A program made the position numbers and the translations under genes. From contig JAIYAO010000121.1 in NCBI GenBank assembly GCA_027488965.1, positions 1-54,390 on the forward strand: a stretch of 54,390 nt of DNA, given 5' to 3'. Numbering within the stretch: the first letter of the stretch is position 1; each line of letters opens with the position of its first letter. The notes beneath the pieces are model-generated. The model saw only the letters and a program-made list of their open reading frames with translations. It did no database searches and had not been told where the DNA came from. Below are positions 33,964-42,625 of this stretch, piece by piece. Source of the DNA: Alphaproteobacteria bacterium. GTDB taxonomy: Bacteria; Pseudomonadota; Alphaproteobacteria; Caulobacterales; Aquidulcibacteraceae.

Positions 33964-35037
33964 TTAGGTATTGCCGCGCCCGTCGAGCAGCCGCCCGACC
34001 ACCTGCGCGGTATAGTCCACCACGGGGATGACGCGGGCGTAGTTGAGCCGCGTCGGCCCGATCACGCCCAGCGCCCCCACCACCTTGCGCTCCGCATTCA
34101 TATAGGGGGCGACGATGAGGCTCGACCCCGAAAGCGAGAATAGCGGGTTCTCGGAGCCGATGAAGATGCGCACGCTGTCGCCGTGGCCCGCGAGGTCAAG
34201 CAGCTGGATCAGCTCGTTGTTCCGTTCGAGGTCGTCGAACAGGCGGCGCACGCGCTCGAGGTCGGCGCTGGTCTGGGGGTCCGCCAGCAGGTTGGCGCGG
34301 CCGCGCACGATGAGGGACCGCCCCGCCAGCGGGTCCTCGCCGGACCATTCCGCCAGCCCGCCCTGCACCAGCGTGGCCGCCGCGGCGTCGAGGGCCGCGC
34401 GGTCGCGCGCCAGCGCCTGGTCGGCCTCGGCGCGGGCCTCGGCCAGCGTCTTTCCCTTGAAGCGGGCGTTCAGGTAGTTGGTCGCCTCCGCCATGATGGA
34501 GGGCGTCATGTCGGGCGGGGTCTTTAGCAGGCGGTTCTCCACCTGGCCGTCCTCGAACACCAGCACCATCAGCGCCTGGCCGGGGCCCACGGCCACGATC
34601 TCGGCGTGCTTCACCGGCGCCTCGCGCGTCGGCGTCAGCACGAGGCCCGCGCCGCCGGCCAGGCCGGACAGCAGTTCCGACGCGCCCGCCAGCACCTGCT
34701 CCTTGGTCTGCCCCGACTGCGCGATGCGCGCCTCGATGCTGTGGCGGTCGCCTTCGCCCAGGTCGCCCAGCTCCAGCAGGCTGTCCACGAAGAAGCGCAG
34801 GCCCTGCTGCGTGGGCCGCCGGCCCGCCATGGCGTGGGGGCTGTCCAGCAGGCCCATGCCGGCAAGGTCGGCCATGGTGTTGCGGATGGAGGCCGGCGAG
34901 AGGTGCAGCGCCCCGCGCTTGGCCAGCGTGCGCGAGCCCACGGGCTCGCCGGTTTCGAGGTAGGCCTCGACGATGTCGCGGAACACATCGCGCGCGCGGC
35001 GGTCGAGGGATGTGAGGGCGTCGGTGGGCGCTGTCAT
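33964..35037 (-). CDS. hrcA: heat-inducible transcription repressor HrcA
   Basis: 357 residues, normal length. N-terminal winged helix ([28 protein letters not shown], then [13 protein letters not shown] near 47-59), a GAF-like core and the C-terminal [16 protein letters not shown] and [18 protein letters not shown] blocks. HrcA binds CIRCE elements of chaperone operons. I see no CIRCE repeat before this gene (35038-35092), so autoregulation is not supported here; the operon may instead use the heat-shock sigma factor. It is upstream of grpE, its usual partner. Confidence 0.95.
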   Translation of the reverse strand: MTAPTDALTSLDRRARDVFRDIVEAYLETGEPVGSRTLAKRGALHLSPASIRNTMADLAGMGLLDSPHAMAGRRPTQQGLRFFVDSLLELGDLGEGDRHSIEARIAQSGQTKEQVLAGASELLSGLAGGAGLVLTPTREAPVKHAEIVAVGPGQALMVLVFEDGQVENRLLKTPPDMTPSIMAEATNYLNARFKGKTLAEARAEADQALARDRAALDAAAATLVQGGLAEWSGEDPLAGRSLIVRGRANLLADPQTSADLERVRRLFDDLERNNELIQLLDLAGHGDSVRIFIGSENPLFSLSGSSLIVAPYMNAERKVVGALGVIGPTRLNYARVIPVVDYTAQVVGRLLDGRGNT

Positions 35038-35092
35038 GGGTGGCCGATAGGTAGCGCGCCGGTGCGAAACCGCAATGTGCGCCGGCGCCCGC

Positions 35093-35242
35093 CTACGGCA
35101 GGATCAGGGCCCGCAGCAGGTACGCCACCGCGGCCACCGCCGAAAGGCTTGCGATCCACAGGAGGGCGAAGGCCAGCAGGCGCTTGCCCAGCGGGCGTCG
35201 CGGGCCGCCCCGCTCGGGCGGGCCTTCAATGGTAAGTCGCAT
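35093..35242 (-). CDS. DUF2474 small subunit of the cytochrome bd (CIO) oxidase
   Basis: A 49-residue protein: [20 protein letters not shown], then one membrane segment [22 protein letters not shown] and a short tail ending ILP. This is the DUF2474 pattern: short basic N terminus, one helix starting with a W near its middle. Such proteins accompany CIO-type bd oxidases as CydX does in E. coli. Its start lies inside the last codons of cydB (17-base overlap), so it is the third gene of the oxidase operon. It is below common gene-finder length limits. Confidence 0.8.
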   Translation of the reverse strand: MRLTIEGPPERGGPRRPLGKRLLAFALLWIASLSAVAAVAYLLRALILP

Positions 35243-36257
35243 CGGCCCCCACCTTGGCCCGGAACACCCAGTACACCCACGCCGTGTAGGCCAGGATGAT
35301 CGGCAGCATCGGCGCCGCCCCCCACAACATCAGCGCCAGCGCGTTGTCGGCGGCGGCGGCCTGCGCCGGCGTCATGGCGAAGGGCACGATGTAGGGCCAC
35401 AGGCTGATGGCGAGGCCCAGGAACCCGATGGCGAACAGCGCCACGGCGTAGAGATACGGCTGCAGGTGCCGGCGCGTATCGGCGCCGCGCCACAACAGGA
35501 AACAGAGCGCCCCCGCCAGCAGCGGCAGCGGCGCCAGCCGCAGGAACGCGGGCCAGTCCACGGAGGTCATCGTCAGGCCCCAGCGCGCGGTGACGCGGGG
35601 ATCCACGTTGAGCGTGGCGAGGCTCACCGCGCCCATCGACAGCGCCACGACCACCGCGAGCTGCTTCACCCAGCCGCGCGCGCGCTCGAACAGGTCGCCT
35701 TGCGTCTTGAACACCAGCCAGCACGCGCCCAGCAGCGCATAGCCGGCCATCACCGCCCCCGCCACCAGCAGCGAGAACGGCGTGAGCCAGTCCAGCGGGC
35801 CGCCCACGAACACGCCGTCCCGCACCGCAAGCCCCTGCACGAAGCCGCCCAGCACCAGCCCCTGCGCGCCCGCCGCCACGATGGATCCGCCCGCGAAGGC
35901 CGCCGTCCAGAAGCGCGCGCCGCGGGCGCGGCCGTGATGGCGGAATTCAAACGCCACGCCGCGGAAGATGAGCGCCAGCAGCATCAGCGTGATCGGTCCG
36001 TAAAGCGCCGGCATCACCGTGGCGTAGGCCTTGGGAAACGCCGCAAAGAGGCCCCCGCCGCCCAGCACCAGCCACGTCTCGTTGCCGTCCCACACTGGTG
36101 CGATGGCGGCCTGCATCTGATCGCGCTCGTTCTTGTCCCGGGCGAAGGGGAAGAGGATGCCGACGCCGAGGTCGAAGCCGTCCAGCGCCACGTAGAGAAA
36201 CACCGCCACCGCGATCAGCACGGCCCAGATCAGCGAGAGTTCGATCCCGAACACCAT
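35226..36257 (-). CDS. cydB: cytochrome bd ubiquinol oxidase subunit II (CIO type)
   Basis: 343 residues with about nine membrane segments. Seen: YVALDGFDLGVGILFPFARD near 22-41, the VWDGNETWLVLGGGGLFAAFP block near 54-74, then FEFRHHG, and a C-terminal YTAWVYWVFRAKVG. This subunit supports the haem-bearing subunit I in the inner membrane. The ATG at 36257 follows the cydA stop after one base (TGAGATG), so the two are coupled. The frame continues upstream antisense-free in cydA, but the GGNETWLV family N terminus fits this start. Confidence 0.95.
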   Translation of the reverse strand: MVFGIELSLIWAVLIAVAVFLYVALDGFDLGVGILFPFARDKNERDQMQAAIAPVWDGNETWLVLGGGGLFAAFPKAYATVMPALYGPITLMLLALIFRGVAFEFRHHGRARGARFWTAAFAGGSIVAAGAQGLVLGGFVQGLAVRDGVFVGGPLDWLTPFSLLVAGAVMAGYALLGACWLVFKTQGDLFERARGWVKQLAVVVALSMGAVSLATLNVDPRVTARWGLTMTSVDWPAFLRLAPLPLLAGALCFLLWRGADTRRHLQPYLYAVALFAIGFLGLAISLWPYIVPFAMTPAQAAAADNALALMLWGAAPMLPIILAYTAWVYWVFRAKVGADATYH

Positions 36258-36258
36258 C

Positions 36259-37635
36259 TCACGCCTCCTGCACGCCGGCGCCCAGCGGCGTGCCGGGCGG
36301 CTCGTCCGTGCGTGGTGGCGCCTCGTCGGTCTCGGGGCCCTTGGCCACGAGGCGCAGGATGTAGAGCGCGCCGGCGCTGAACACGATGGCGTAGACGACG
36401 ATGAACATGAGCAGCGACGTCGCCACCGCGCCCGCGGCCACGGGCGACACCGCATCCGCCGTGCGCAGCACGCCATAGACCACGTACGGCTGGCGGCCCA
36501 CCTCCGCGGTGATCCAGCCCGCCAGCACGGCGATGAATCCCGAAGGCGCCGCGAGCACCAGCGCGCGGTGATACAGCGTCGCGCCGTCGAGGCGCTTCAT
36601 CGCCCACAGCACCGCGCCCCACACGCCCAGCGCCACCATGGCGAGGCCGATGGCCACCATGATGCGGAACGCCCAGAAGGTGATGAACACCGGCGGCCGG
36701 TCCGCTTCGGGGAACGCGTCGAGGCCCTTCAGCGGCGCGGCGGGATCGCCCACGTTGACCCAGGAGCCGCCGCCGGGAATGGCGACTTCCAGATGGTTTT
36801 TCCCGGCGGTCTCGTCCGGCCAGCCGAACAGGATCAGGGGCTGCGGCCCCGACGTCCACCAGCCCTCGAGGGCGGCGACCTTCGCCGGCTGGTGGTGATG
36901 CGCCACCACGCCGCTTTCATGGCCGGCCACGATCTGCAGCGGCGCCACGATGGCCATCATCAGCACCGCCATGCGCAGGCTCATGCGGCTTTCCGGCAGT
37001 GCGCGCTTGCGCAGCAGCGCGAAGGCCGCAGCGCCCGCCACCGCCATTGCAGTTGTGAGGTACGCGGCCAGCACCATGTGCGCGAAGCGCGACGGCAGCG
37101 AAGGATTGAAGATCACCTTCACGAAGTCCGTGGCGATCATGGTGCCGTCGGCCGCGAACGCAAAACCCTGCGGCGTCTGCATCCAGCTATTGGCGGCGAG
37201 AATCCAGAACGCCGAGATTAGCGTGCCGATGGCGACCATGCACGTGGACAGAAAATGCAGCCCCGGCCCCACGTGCTTCCAGCCGAACAGCATGATGCCG
37301 AGGAACGAGGCCTCGAGGAAAAACGCGGTGAGCACCTCGTAGCCCAGCAGCGGGCCGATGACGCTGCCGGTCTGCGTGGCGAACACACTCCAGTTAGTGC
37401 CAAACTGGTAGCTCATCACCACGCCGGACACGACGCCCATGCCGAACGAGAGCGCGAAGATCTTGACCCAGAACAGGTAGAGGTTGCGGAACACCGGCCG
37501 GTTCGTGCGCAGCCACAGGCCTTCCAGCACCGCCAGATAGGACGCAAGCCCGATCGTGAACGCGGGAAAGATGATGTGGAAGCCGATCGTGAACGCGAAC
37601 TGCAGCCGCGCCAGCAGAAGCGCATCCCATTCCAT
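36259..37635 (-). CDS. cydA: cytochrome bd ubiquinol oxidase subunit I (CIO type, short Q-loop)
   Basis: 458 residues, about nine membrane segments. Seen: LARLQFAFTIGFHIIFPAFTIG near 8-29 with the b595 His, FGMGVVSGVVMSYQFGTNW near 66-84 and the GRQPYVVYG block near the C terminus. The Q-loop between helices 6 and 7 is short and the total length is that of cyanide-insensitive oxidases rather than the longer E. coli CydA. It reduces oxygen to water with quinol electrons. GAGGAG precedes the ATG at 37635; the 24 upstream codons are not conserved. First gene of the cydA-cydB-DUF2474 operon. cydDC is not present. Confidence 0.95.
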   Translation of the reverse strand: MEWDALLLARLQFAFTIGFHIIFPAFTIGLASYLAVLEGLWLRTNRPVFRNLYLFWVKIFALSFGMGVVSGVVMSYQFGTNWSVFATQTGSVIGPLLGYEVLTAFFLEASFLGIMLFGWKHVGPGLHFLSTCMVAIGTLISAFWILAANSWMQTPQGFAFAADGTMIATDFVKVIFNPSLPSRFAHMVLAAYLTTAMAVAGAAAFALLRKRALPESRMSLRMAVLMMAIVAPLQIVAGHESGVVAHHHQPAKVAALEGWWTSGPQPLILFGWPDETAGKNHLEVAIPGGGSWVNVGDPAAPLKGLDAFPEADRPPVFITFWAFRIMVAIGLAMVALGVWGAVLWAMKRLDGATLYHRALVLAAPSGFIAVLAGWITAEVGRQPYVVYGVLRTADAVSPVAAGAVATSLLMFIVVYAIVFSAGALYILRLVAKGPETDEAPPRTDEPPGTPLGAGVQEA

Positions 37636-37743
37636 GGCAGCCTGGCTCCTCGTCACCGTGAGAGGGCGTGATTGGCGCCGTGAAGTCAAACGGACAAAAC
37701 CGCACAACTAGTGCAGTTTTTGCGGGCAGGCGTTCGGCGCGCG

Positions 37744-38586
37744 TTACTCGATGCCCGCTTCCGCCAGTTTCTGGCCCAGCGCCCACTGGCCGGGGGCGCG
37801 GATGTCGGCGATTTTCCAGACGCCGTTTTCCTCCACGAGATCGTGGACGAGGATCTTGGGCTCGCCCCCGTTGTCGAAGCGCACGATGACGCCGCTGGCG
37901 GCGGCCTCGTAGGCGACGGCGCCGAGTTCGTTGGTTGTAGCGTCGAGCACGGGATCGAAATCGAGCACGGCGCCGTCCGCGCGCTTGCTCATGGCCGAGG
38001 CCGTCTGCATGCGGCGGCGCAGGTCGTCGGTGAGCGCGGCCCAGCGGTGCAGCGGCTCCACCGGCGTCGTCGCCGCGGCGTAGCGCTCATAGAGCGCGCG
38101 CACCGGCGTCTCCATCGCCGAAGGCGCGCCCGCGGGCTTCAGCGACGCCGCGATGATCGCGCGCAGGCTGTCGTCGCCGGCGCCGATGTCGTCGACGCGC
38201 CAGGCGCCGTCCACCAGCCGCATGGCGTAGGCCACTTCCTGGGGTGCGCCCATGTTGTCGAACCGCGCGACCATGCGGGCGGTATCCTCCGTGCGCTCCA
38301 CCTCGGCGATGGTGACGGCCTTGATCTCCCAGTCCTGCGCGCCGACCACGGGGTCGTAGTCGATCACGGGCATGTCGAGCAGGTTGGAGTAAGTGGCGGC
38401 GCGGTTGATCTCGGCCTTCAGTTCCGGCGTGAACACGTTGCGCTCCAGCAGCGCCGGAGGCGGCGCGCCGCCCTCGATGTAGGGCGCATAGAGCGCCTGC
38501 ACGGCGGCATCCGGCCCCTCCTGCGCCGGCGCGCACGCGGCCAGCAGGGCGATGGCGGCAAGGATCGAAAGCGGGCGGAACTTCAT
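37744..38586 (-). CDS. lipoprotein with two tandem DUF3828-like domains
   Basis: 280 residues. Signal peptide with lipobox LLAAC (Cys about residue 19), so anchored in the envelope. The mature part contains two related domains. The first has [33 protein letters not shown] and GAWRVDDI; the second has [32 protein letters not shown] and GVWKIADI. This points to an internal duplication of a DUF3828-like fold; each copy is 100-120 residues. Function unknown. It is divergent from rph. The upstream part of the open frame overlaps the rph leader and is not used. Confidence 0.8.
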   Translation of the reverse strand: MKFRPLSILAAIALLAACAPAQEGPDAAVQALYAPYIEGGAPPPALLERNVFTPELKAEINRAATYSNLLDMPVIDYDPVVGAQDWEIKAVTIAEVERTEDTARMVARFDNMGAPQEVAYAMRLVDGAWRVDDIGAGDDSLRAIIAASLKPAGAPSAMETPVRALYERYAAATTPVEPLHRWAALTDDLRRRMQTASAMSKRADGAVLDFDPVLDATTNELGAVAYEAAASGVIVRFDNGGEPKILVHDLVEENGVWKIADIRAPGQWALGQKLAEAGIE

Positions 38587-38659
38587 CGTGCGGGGTCCCC
38601 GGGCAGTGGACGCAGGCCGGTGCGTCGGCCAGAACCCCCTCCATAACAGGAGAACCGCC

Positions 38660-39373
38660 ATGCGTCCCTCAGCCCGCGCGCCAGACCAGATGCGGCCCGT
38701 CACGCTGGAGACGGCGGCCTCGCGCTACGCCGAGGGCTCGTGCCTTGCGAAGTTCGGGCACACCCACGTGCTGTGCACCGCCACGGTGGAGCAGGGCGTG
38801 CCGGGCTGGCTCAAGGGGCAGGGCAAGGGCTGGGTGACGGGTGAATACGGCATGCTGCCGCGCGCCACGCACACGCGCGGGCGTCGTGAGGCCGCGCAGG
38901 GCAAGCAGTCGGGTCGCACGCAGGAAATCCAGCGGTTGATCGGGCGCGCGCTGCGCTCGGTGGTGGATACGTCGCTGCTGGGCGACCGCACCATCACGCT
39001 CGACTGCGATGTGATCCAGGCCGACGGCGGCACGCGCACGGCGGCCATCACCGGCGCGTGGGTCGCGCTGTCACGGGCGTGCGCGTACCTGATCGAGGAA
39101 GGCGTGCTGAAGAAGAACCCGGTGGTGGGCCAGGTGGGCGCGGTGTCATGCGGCGTCTATCAGGGCGTCGCCGTGCTGGACCTCGACTACGCGGAGGATT
39201 CCAACGCGGAGGTGGACGCCAACTTCGTGCTCGCCGCCGACGGCGGCATGATCGAGATCCAGGCCACGGGAGAGAAGCGGCCGTTCAGGGGCGAGGAGTT
39301 CGATGACCTGATGCGGCTGGCGCGCAAGGGCGCGGGCGAGTTGTTCGCCGCGCAGACGGCGGCGCTGGGGTAG
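38660..39373 (+). CDS. rph: ribonuclease PH
   Basis: 237 residues, phosphate-dependent 3'-5' exonuclease trimming tRNA 3' ends. The N terminus [17 protein letters not shown] is typical. Seen: [19 protein letters not shown] near 26-44, [19 protein letters not shown] near 55-73, [18 protein letters not shown] near 87-104, [20 protein letters not shown] near 114-133 and [23 protein letters not shown] precedes the ATG at 38660. In many alphaproteobacteria rph is followed by rdgB and hemW; here about 2.6 kb of other genes lie between them. Confidence 0.96.
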   Translation: MRPSARAPDQMRPVTLETAASRYAEGSCLAKFGHTHVLCTATVEQGVPGWLKGQGKGWVTGEYGMLPRATHTRGRREAAQGKQSGRTQEIQRLIGRALRSVVDTSLLGDRTITLDCDVIQADGGTRTAAITGAWVALSRACAYLIEEGVLKKNPVVGQVGAVSCGVYQGVAVLDLDYAEDSNAEVDANFVLAADGGMIEIQATGEKRPFRGEEFDDLMRLARKGAGELFAAQTAALG

Positions 39374-39515
39374 GGCGCGGCGCCCGGCACGCGGCGCGCC
39401 ACTTTGGCAGACGCAAACTTGGGTGCATTGCGGCCGTCGGGCGAATGACTCTTACGGCGACTTGCGCTTCCCCAACGTCGCCCGTCATGGTGGCGGAAAT
39501 ACAGGGAGAAGCGCC

Positions 39516-40520
39516 ATGAAGGCGATGCGTCTGAAGAAGCCCGGCGGGCTGGACAATCTCTATCTCGGCGAGACCGAGGCGCCGGCGCCCGGCCCGGGCG
39601 AGATCACGGTGAAGCTGTCGGCATCGTCGCTCAACTTCCATGACTACCTCGTGGTCAAGGGCATGATCCCCGCCGAGGACGGGCGCATCCCCATGTCGGA
39701 CGGCGCGGGCGTCGTCACCGCGGTGGGCACGAACGTGCGCGAGTTCGCGGTGGGCGATGCGGTGGTCTCCACCTTCTTCCCGGACTGGCTGGGCGGCGAG
39801 GCCACGCCCGAGTGGCTGCGCGCCGTGCCGGGGGACCGTGTGAACGGCTACGCCTGCGAGGCGATCACCACCACGGCCAACGCCTTCACGAAGCAGCCGA
39901 AGGGCTACACCCACGCCGAAGCCGCCACGCTCACCTGTGCGGGCCTCACCGCGTGGCGCGCGCTCGTCGTCAACGGCGCGCTCAAGGCCGGCGATGTGGT
40001 GCTGACGCAGGGCACGGGCGGGGTGTCGATCTTTGCGCTGCAGTTCGCCAAGGCGGCGGGCGCCACCGTGATCTCCACGTCTTCGTCGGCGGCGAAGCTG
40101 GAGCGGCTGAAGGCGCTCGGCGCCGATCACGTCATCAATTACCGCGAGGACGCCAACTGGGGCGATACCGCCAAGAAGCTCACCGGCGGGCGCGGCGTGG
40201 ACCATGTGGTGGAGATCGGCGGCGCGGGCACCATGGCGCAGTCCATCCGCGCCTCGCGCCTCGGCGGGCACATCTCGCTGATCGGCGTGCTGGCAGGGTT
40301 TGCAGGCGACATCAGCACCGCCACGCTCATGGGCATGCAGATCCGGCTCATCGGCCTCACCGTGGGCGCCCGCCAGCACCAGCAGGACATGATCCGCGCC
40401 ATCGACGCCAATGGCCTCAAGCCCGTGCTCGACCGCACGTTTCCGCTGGAAGCCCTCGCCGACGCCTTCCGCCACCAGGAAAGCAACACGCACTTCGGCA
40501 AGATCATCGTCGCGTGGTGA
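39516..40520 (+). CDS. NAD(P)H-dependent medium-chain dehydrogenase (quinone-oxidoreductase/alcohol-dehydrogenase-like)
   Basis: 334 residues of the medium-chain dehydrogenase/reductase superfamily. N-terminal GroES-like part with SSLNFHDYLVVKGMIP and SDGAGVVTAVGTNV; no typical zinc-ligand cluster is visible, so probably a zinc-free enzyme. The Rossmann part carries VLTQGTGGVSIFALQFAKAAGATVI and LGADHVINYRED, followed by GGRGVDHVVEIGGAGT. The substrate is unknown. The ATG at 39516 has AGGGAGAA upstream. The spacer 39374-39515 shows no gene. Confidence 0.9.
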   Translation: MKAMRLKKPGGLDNLYLGETEAPAPGPGEITVKLSASSLNFHDYLVVKGMIPAEDGRIPMSDGAGVVTAVGTNVREFAVGDAVVSTFFPDWLGGEATPEWLRAVPGDRVNGYACEAITTTANAFTKQPKGYTHAEAATLTCAGLTAWRALVVNGALKAGDVVLTQGTGGVSIFALQFAKAAGATVISTSSSAAKLERLKALGADHVINYREDANWGDTAKKLTGGRGVDHVVEIGGAGTMAQSIRASRLGGHISLIGVLAGFAGDISTATLMGMQIRLIGLTVGARQHQQDMIRAIDANGLKPVLDRTFPLEALADAFRHQESNTHFGKIIVAW

Positions 40521-40524
40521 GGCG

Positions 40525-41022
40525 CTAGCGCGCCTTGCGCGCCGCGTCCGCCTCCTCCGGCGTCAGCAGCACGGTGGAGATGCTCATCTTCGCGGAGCCT
40601 TCCACGATCTCGCGCGAGTGCGAGACGTACAGGATCGAGCGGTTGTCGAGATCGACGATGCGGCGCACGGCGGTGCGCTTGAAGAAGAGGCTCTGCCGCT
40701 CGCTGAAGATTTCCTGGCCGGCGTCCCCCAGCGGCACTTTCGACAGGTCGATGGCGCCCGTGCGCTGGCACGAGACGGAGGAGTTGGACGGGTCCTCGAA
40801 CCAGTTGCCCTGCCGCGCGCGGTCCAGCACGCTGCGCTCGAAGCGCGCCATGTGACACACCACGGTGGGAATGGCCGGATCGGGCAGCGCCTCGATGCGG
40901 ATCTCGTTGCCGAGGAGGTCGTTGGAGAATCCCCCCACGTCCCGCTCGCTGCGCCCGCACGCGGCCAACGTGAGGAGGAGGGCGGCCATGCAGGCAATTT
41001 GGATGTGTTTCTTGTCGGCCAA
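40525..41022 (-). CDS. creA: CreA-family protein (lipoprotein-like)
   Basis: 165 residues resembling E. coli CreA: an N-terminal signal with lipobox LAAC (IACMAALLLTLAAC), then FSNDLLGNEIRIEALPDPAIPTVVCHMAR, where CreA has the VEAFDDPDV..VTCYVSR block, then SSVSCQRTGAIDLS, EIFSERQSLFFKRTAVRRIVDLDNRSILYVSHSREIVEGSAKMSIS. These blocks match CreA in order. CreA is a periplasmic protein of poorly known function. E. coli has it beside creBCD; none are here. It converges on the dehydrogenase gene with a 4-base gap. Confidence 0.88.
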   Translation of the reverse strand: MADKKHIQIACMAALLLTLAACGRSERDVGGFSNDLLGNEIRIEALPDPAIPTVVCHMARFERSVLDRARQGNWFEDPSNSSVSCQRTGAIDLSKVPLGDAGQEIFSERQSLFFKRTAVRRIVDLDNRSILYVSHSREIVEGSAKMSISTVLLTPEEADAARKAR

Positions 41023-41083
41023 CTGGAGCGCCTCCTCGGTCAGACGCCCACATAGGATGCCTGCGCGCGCGTTGCGAGGCTGA

Positions 41084-41332
41084 CTACTCCGCCGCTACGC
41101 CCTGCTGTTCCTCGGCGTCGTCGTCGGCGCCGGGTTCCCAGGTCAGGATGTCGCCGGGCTGGCACGCGAGTTCGCGGCACAGGGCGTTGAGCGTGGAGAA
41201 GCGGATGGCCTTGGCTTTGCCGGTCTTCAGGATCGAGAGGTTGGCCAGCGTGATGCCCACGCGGTCGCACAGCTCGGTCAGCGACATGCGCCGCTCCAGC
41301 AGCATGCGATCAAGGGTGACGCGGATGGCCAT
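41084..41332 (-). CDS. XRE/Cro-type HTH transcriptional regulator
   Basis: 82 residues: an HTH near residues 15-50 (MSLTELCDRVGITLANLSILKTGK), then RFSTLNALCRELACQPGDILTWEPG. The short acidic tail includes DDDAEEQQ. This is the YozG-like/HTH_26 small regulator that travels with DUF2975 membrane proteins. Its ATG shares one base with the stop of the DUF2975 gene (TGATG), so both are co-transcribed. It probably acts on the 15-base palindrome at 41978-41992 in the operon promoter. Confidence 0.9.
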   Translation of the reverse strand: MAIRVTLDRMLLERRMSLTELCDRVGITLANLSILKTGKAKAIRFSTLNALCRELACQPGDILTWEPGADDDAEEQQGVAAE

Positions 41333-41928
41333 CAGATCGTCAGGTCCGTTTCCTCGCGCAGGCGCGCGCCTTCGCGGAACACCTCCGACAGTACGATGAG
41401 CACCAGGATGGCGCCCCAGGTCATCAGGTTCAGGTGGAAGTCGAACGACCAGTCTGTCCCTTTCGGCTCGCCGAACGCGGCGATGAGCAGGCCGGTAAGG
41501 CCCAGCAGAATGTAACGGGACAGTTCGATCGCCATCATGGTTACCCAGATGACACGCAGATGCGTGGCGTTTTCCTTACGAAACGGCTCGGCGGAGCGAA
41601 AACTGGCGAACAGGCGCCGCAGCCGGTCCACGATGATCAGGCTGCCGGCCACCGCCGCCGCCGCCGCGGCCAGGGCCGGCGCCACGATCTGCCACGGCAG
41701 GCCGCCGTCGGTGGCGAAGGAGATGTTGGCGCCGCCCGAGGACACGTGCCCGCGCCCGCCGTCCAGCATGTCGGTCGGCAGCACGCCCGCCGCGATCAGG
41801 CCCATCGCCACCGCGAACGCGATCGCGCCCAGCACGACGCCCGCCAGGGCGATCCAGAGCAGCACCCACATGACGCTGAGGGCGATCTCCAGCCAGGAGG
41901 CGACGGATCCTCGTCCGAGGGCTTTCAC
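41332..41928 (-). CDS. DUF2975 membrane protein
   Basis: 198 residues with four membrane segments: SVMWVLLWIALAGVVLGAIAFAVAMGLIAAG near 19-48, IVAPALAAAAAAVAGSLIIV near 81-100, TMMAIELSRYILLGLTGLLIAAFG near 130-153, and MTWGAILVLIVLSEVFREGARL near 169-190. The RLFASFRSAEPFRKENATHLRVI segment before helix 3 is the DUF2975 hallmark. It forms a two-gene operon with the small XRE regulator. In this family a membrane protein may sequester or signal to the regulator; this is inference. Confidence 0.88.
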   Translation of the reverse strand: MKALGRGSVASWLEIALSVMWVLLWIALAGVVLGAIAFAVAMGLIAAGVLPTDMLDGGRGHVSSGGANISFATDGGLPWQIVAPALAAAAAAVAGSLIIVDRLRRLFASFRSAEPFRKENATHLRVIWVTMMAIELSRYILLGLTGLLIAAFGEPKGTDWSFDFHLNLMTWGAILVLIVLSEVFREGARLREETDLTI

Positions 41929-41977
41929 GGGCGTTCTGGTCCTTTGTGGTCCACAGGCGCCATCCTTGGCGCAACTT

Positions 41978-42015
41978 TATTGATAATCGATATAGACCAG
42001 TCAGGCCAGCGTCAA
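41978..42015 (-). promoter_or_regulatory. promoter and palindromic operator of the DUF2975-XRE operon
   Basis: On the reverse strand TTGACG (42015-42010) and TATATC (41994-41989) are separated by 15 bases. The sequence TATTGATAATCGATA (41978-41992, plus strand) is a 15-base palindrome with one imperfect pair and an unpaired centre. It overlaps the -10 and start point, as expected for autorepression by the small XRE protein. The region is AT-rich compared with its surroundings. Confidence 0.55.
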
Positions 42016-42031
42016 ACATGTGCTGCGACGA

Positions 42032-42625
42032 ATGACCCCGACATCCAGACGTCTCGTGGTGGCAAGCCACAACCCCGGCAAGGTCCGGGAAATCTCGGCC
42101 CTCCTCGGGCCGCTCGGCATCACGCCGGTCTCGGCCGGGGAGCTCGGCCTGCCCGAGCCTGAGGAGACCGAGCCCACCTTCGTGGGCAACGCGGTGCTGA
42201 AGGCGCGGGCGGCGGGGCTGGCGTCCGGGGAGGCGGCGCTGGCCGACGATTCGGGGCTGGAGGCCTTCGGCATCGGCGGGGCGCCGGGCATCTACTCCGC
42301 CCGGTGGGCGGGGCCGGGCAAGGATTTCCGCCTCGCCATGCAGCGGGTCTGGGACGAGTTGCAGGCGTCGGGCGCCACGGACCTGTCCGCCCGGTTCGTG
42401 TGCGTTCTGGCGCTGATCGATGCGGCGGGCGCGGTGGAGACGTTCGAGGGCGAGGTGCGCGGGTCGCTTGTCTGGCCGCCCCGGGGGGACAAGGGCTTCG
42501 GCTATGATCCGATGTTCGTGCCTGACGGCCACGCGCTCACCTTCGGCGAGATGGACCCCGTGCAGAAGCAGCCGCTGACGCACCGCGCCAAGGCCTTCGC
42601 GCAGCTGGTCGACCGGCTGCGATGA
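42032..42625 (+). CDS. rdgB: XTP/dITP pyrophosphatase (non-canonical purine NTP pyrophosphatase)
   Basis: 197 residues of the HAM1/RdgB family. Seen: [14 protein letters not shown] near 7-20, [20 protein letters not shown] near 42-61, LADDSGLE near 70-77, then [11 protein letters not shown] near 84-94, and [19 protein letters not shown] near 149-167, ending in HRAKAFAQL. It removes ITP, dITP and XTP from the nucleotide pool. A GTG at 42020 could add 4 residues; the ATG at 42032 is preferred. Its TGA overlaps the hemW ATG. Confidence 0.95.
   Translation: MTPTSRRLVVASHNPGKVREISALLGPLGITPVSAGELGLPEPEETEPTFVGNAVLKARAAGLASGEAALADDSGLEAFGIGGAPGIYSARWAGPGKDFRLAMQRVWDELQASGATDLSARFVCVLALIDAAGAVETFEGEVRGSLVWPPRGDKGFGYDPMFVPDGHALTFGEMDPVQKQPLTHRAKAFAQLVDRLR

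Noticed and set aside
35038-35092. CIRCE element before hrcA
   Set aside because: No TTAGCACTC-N9-GAGTGCTAA-like inverted repeat is present.
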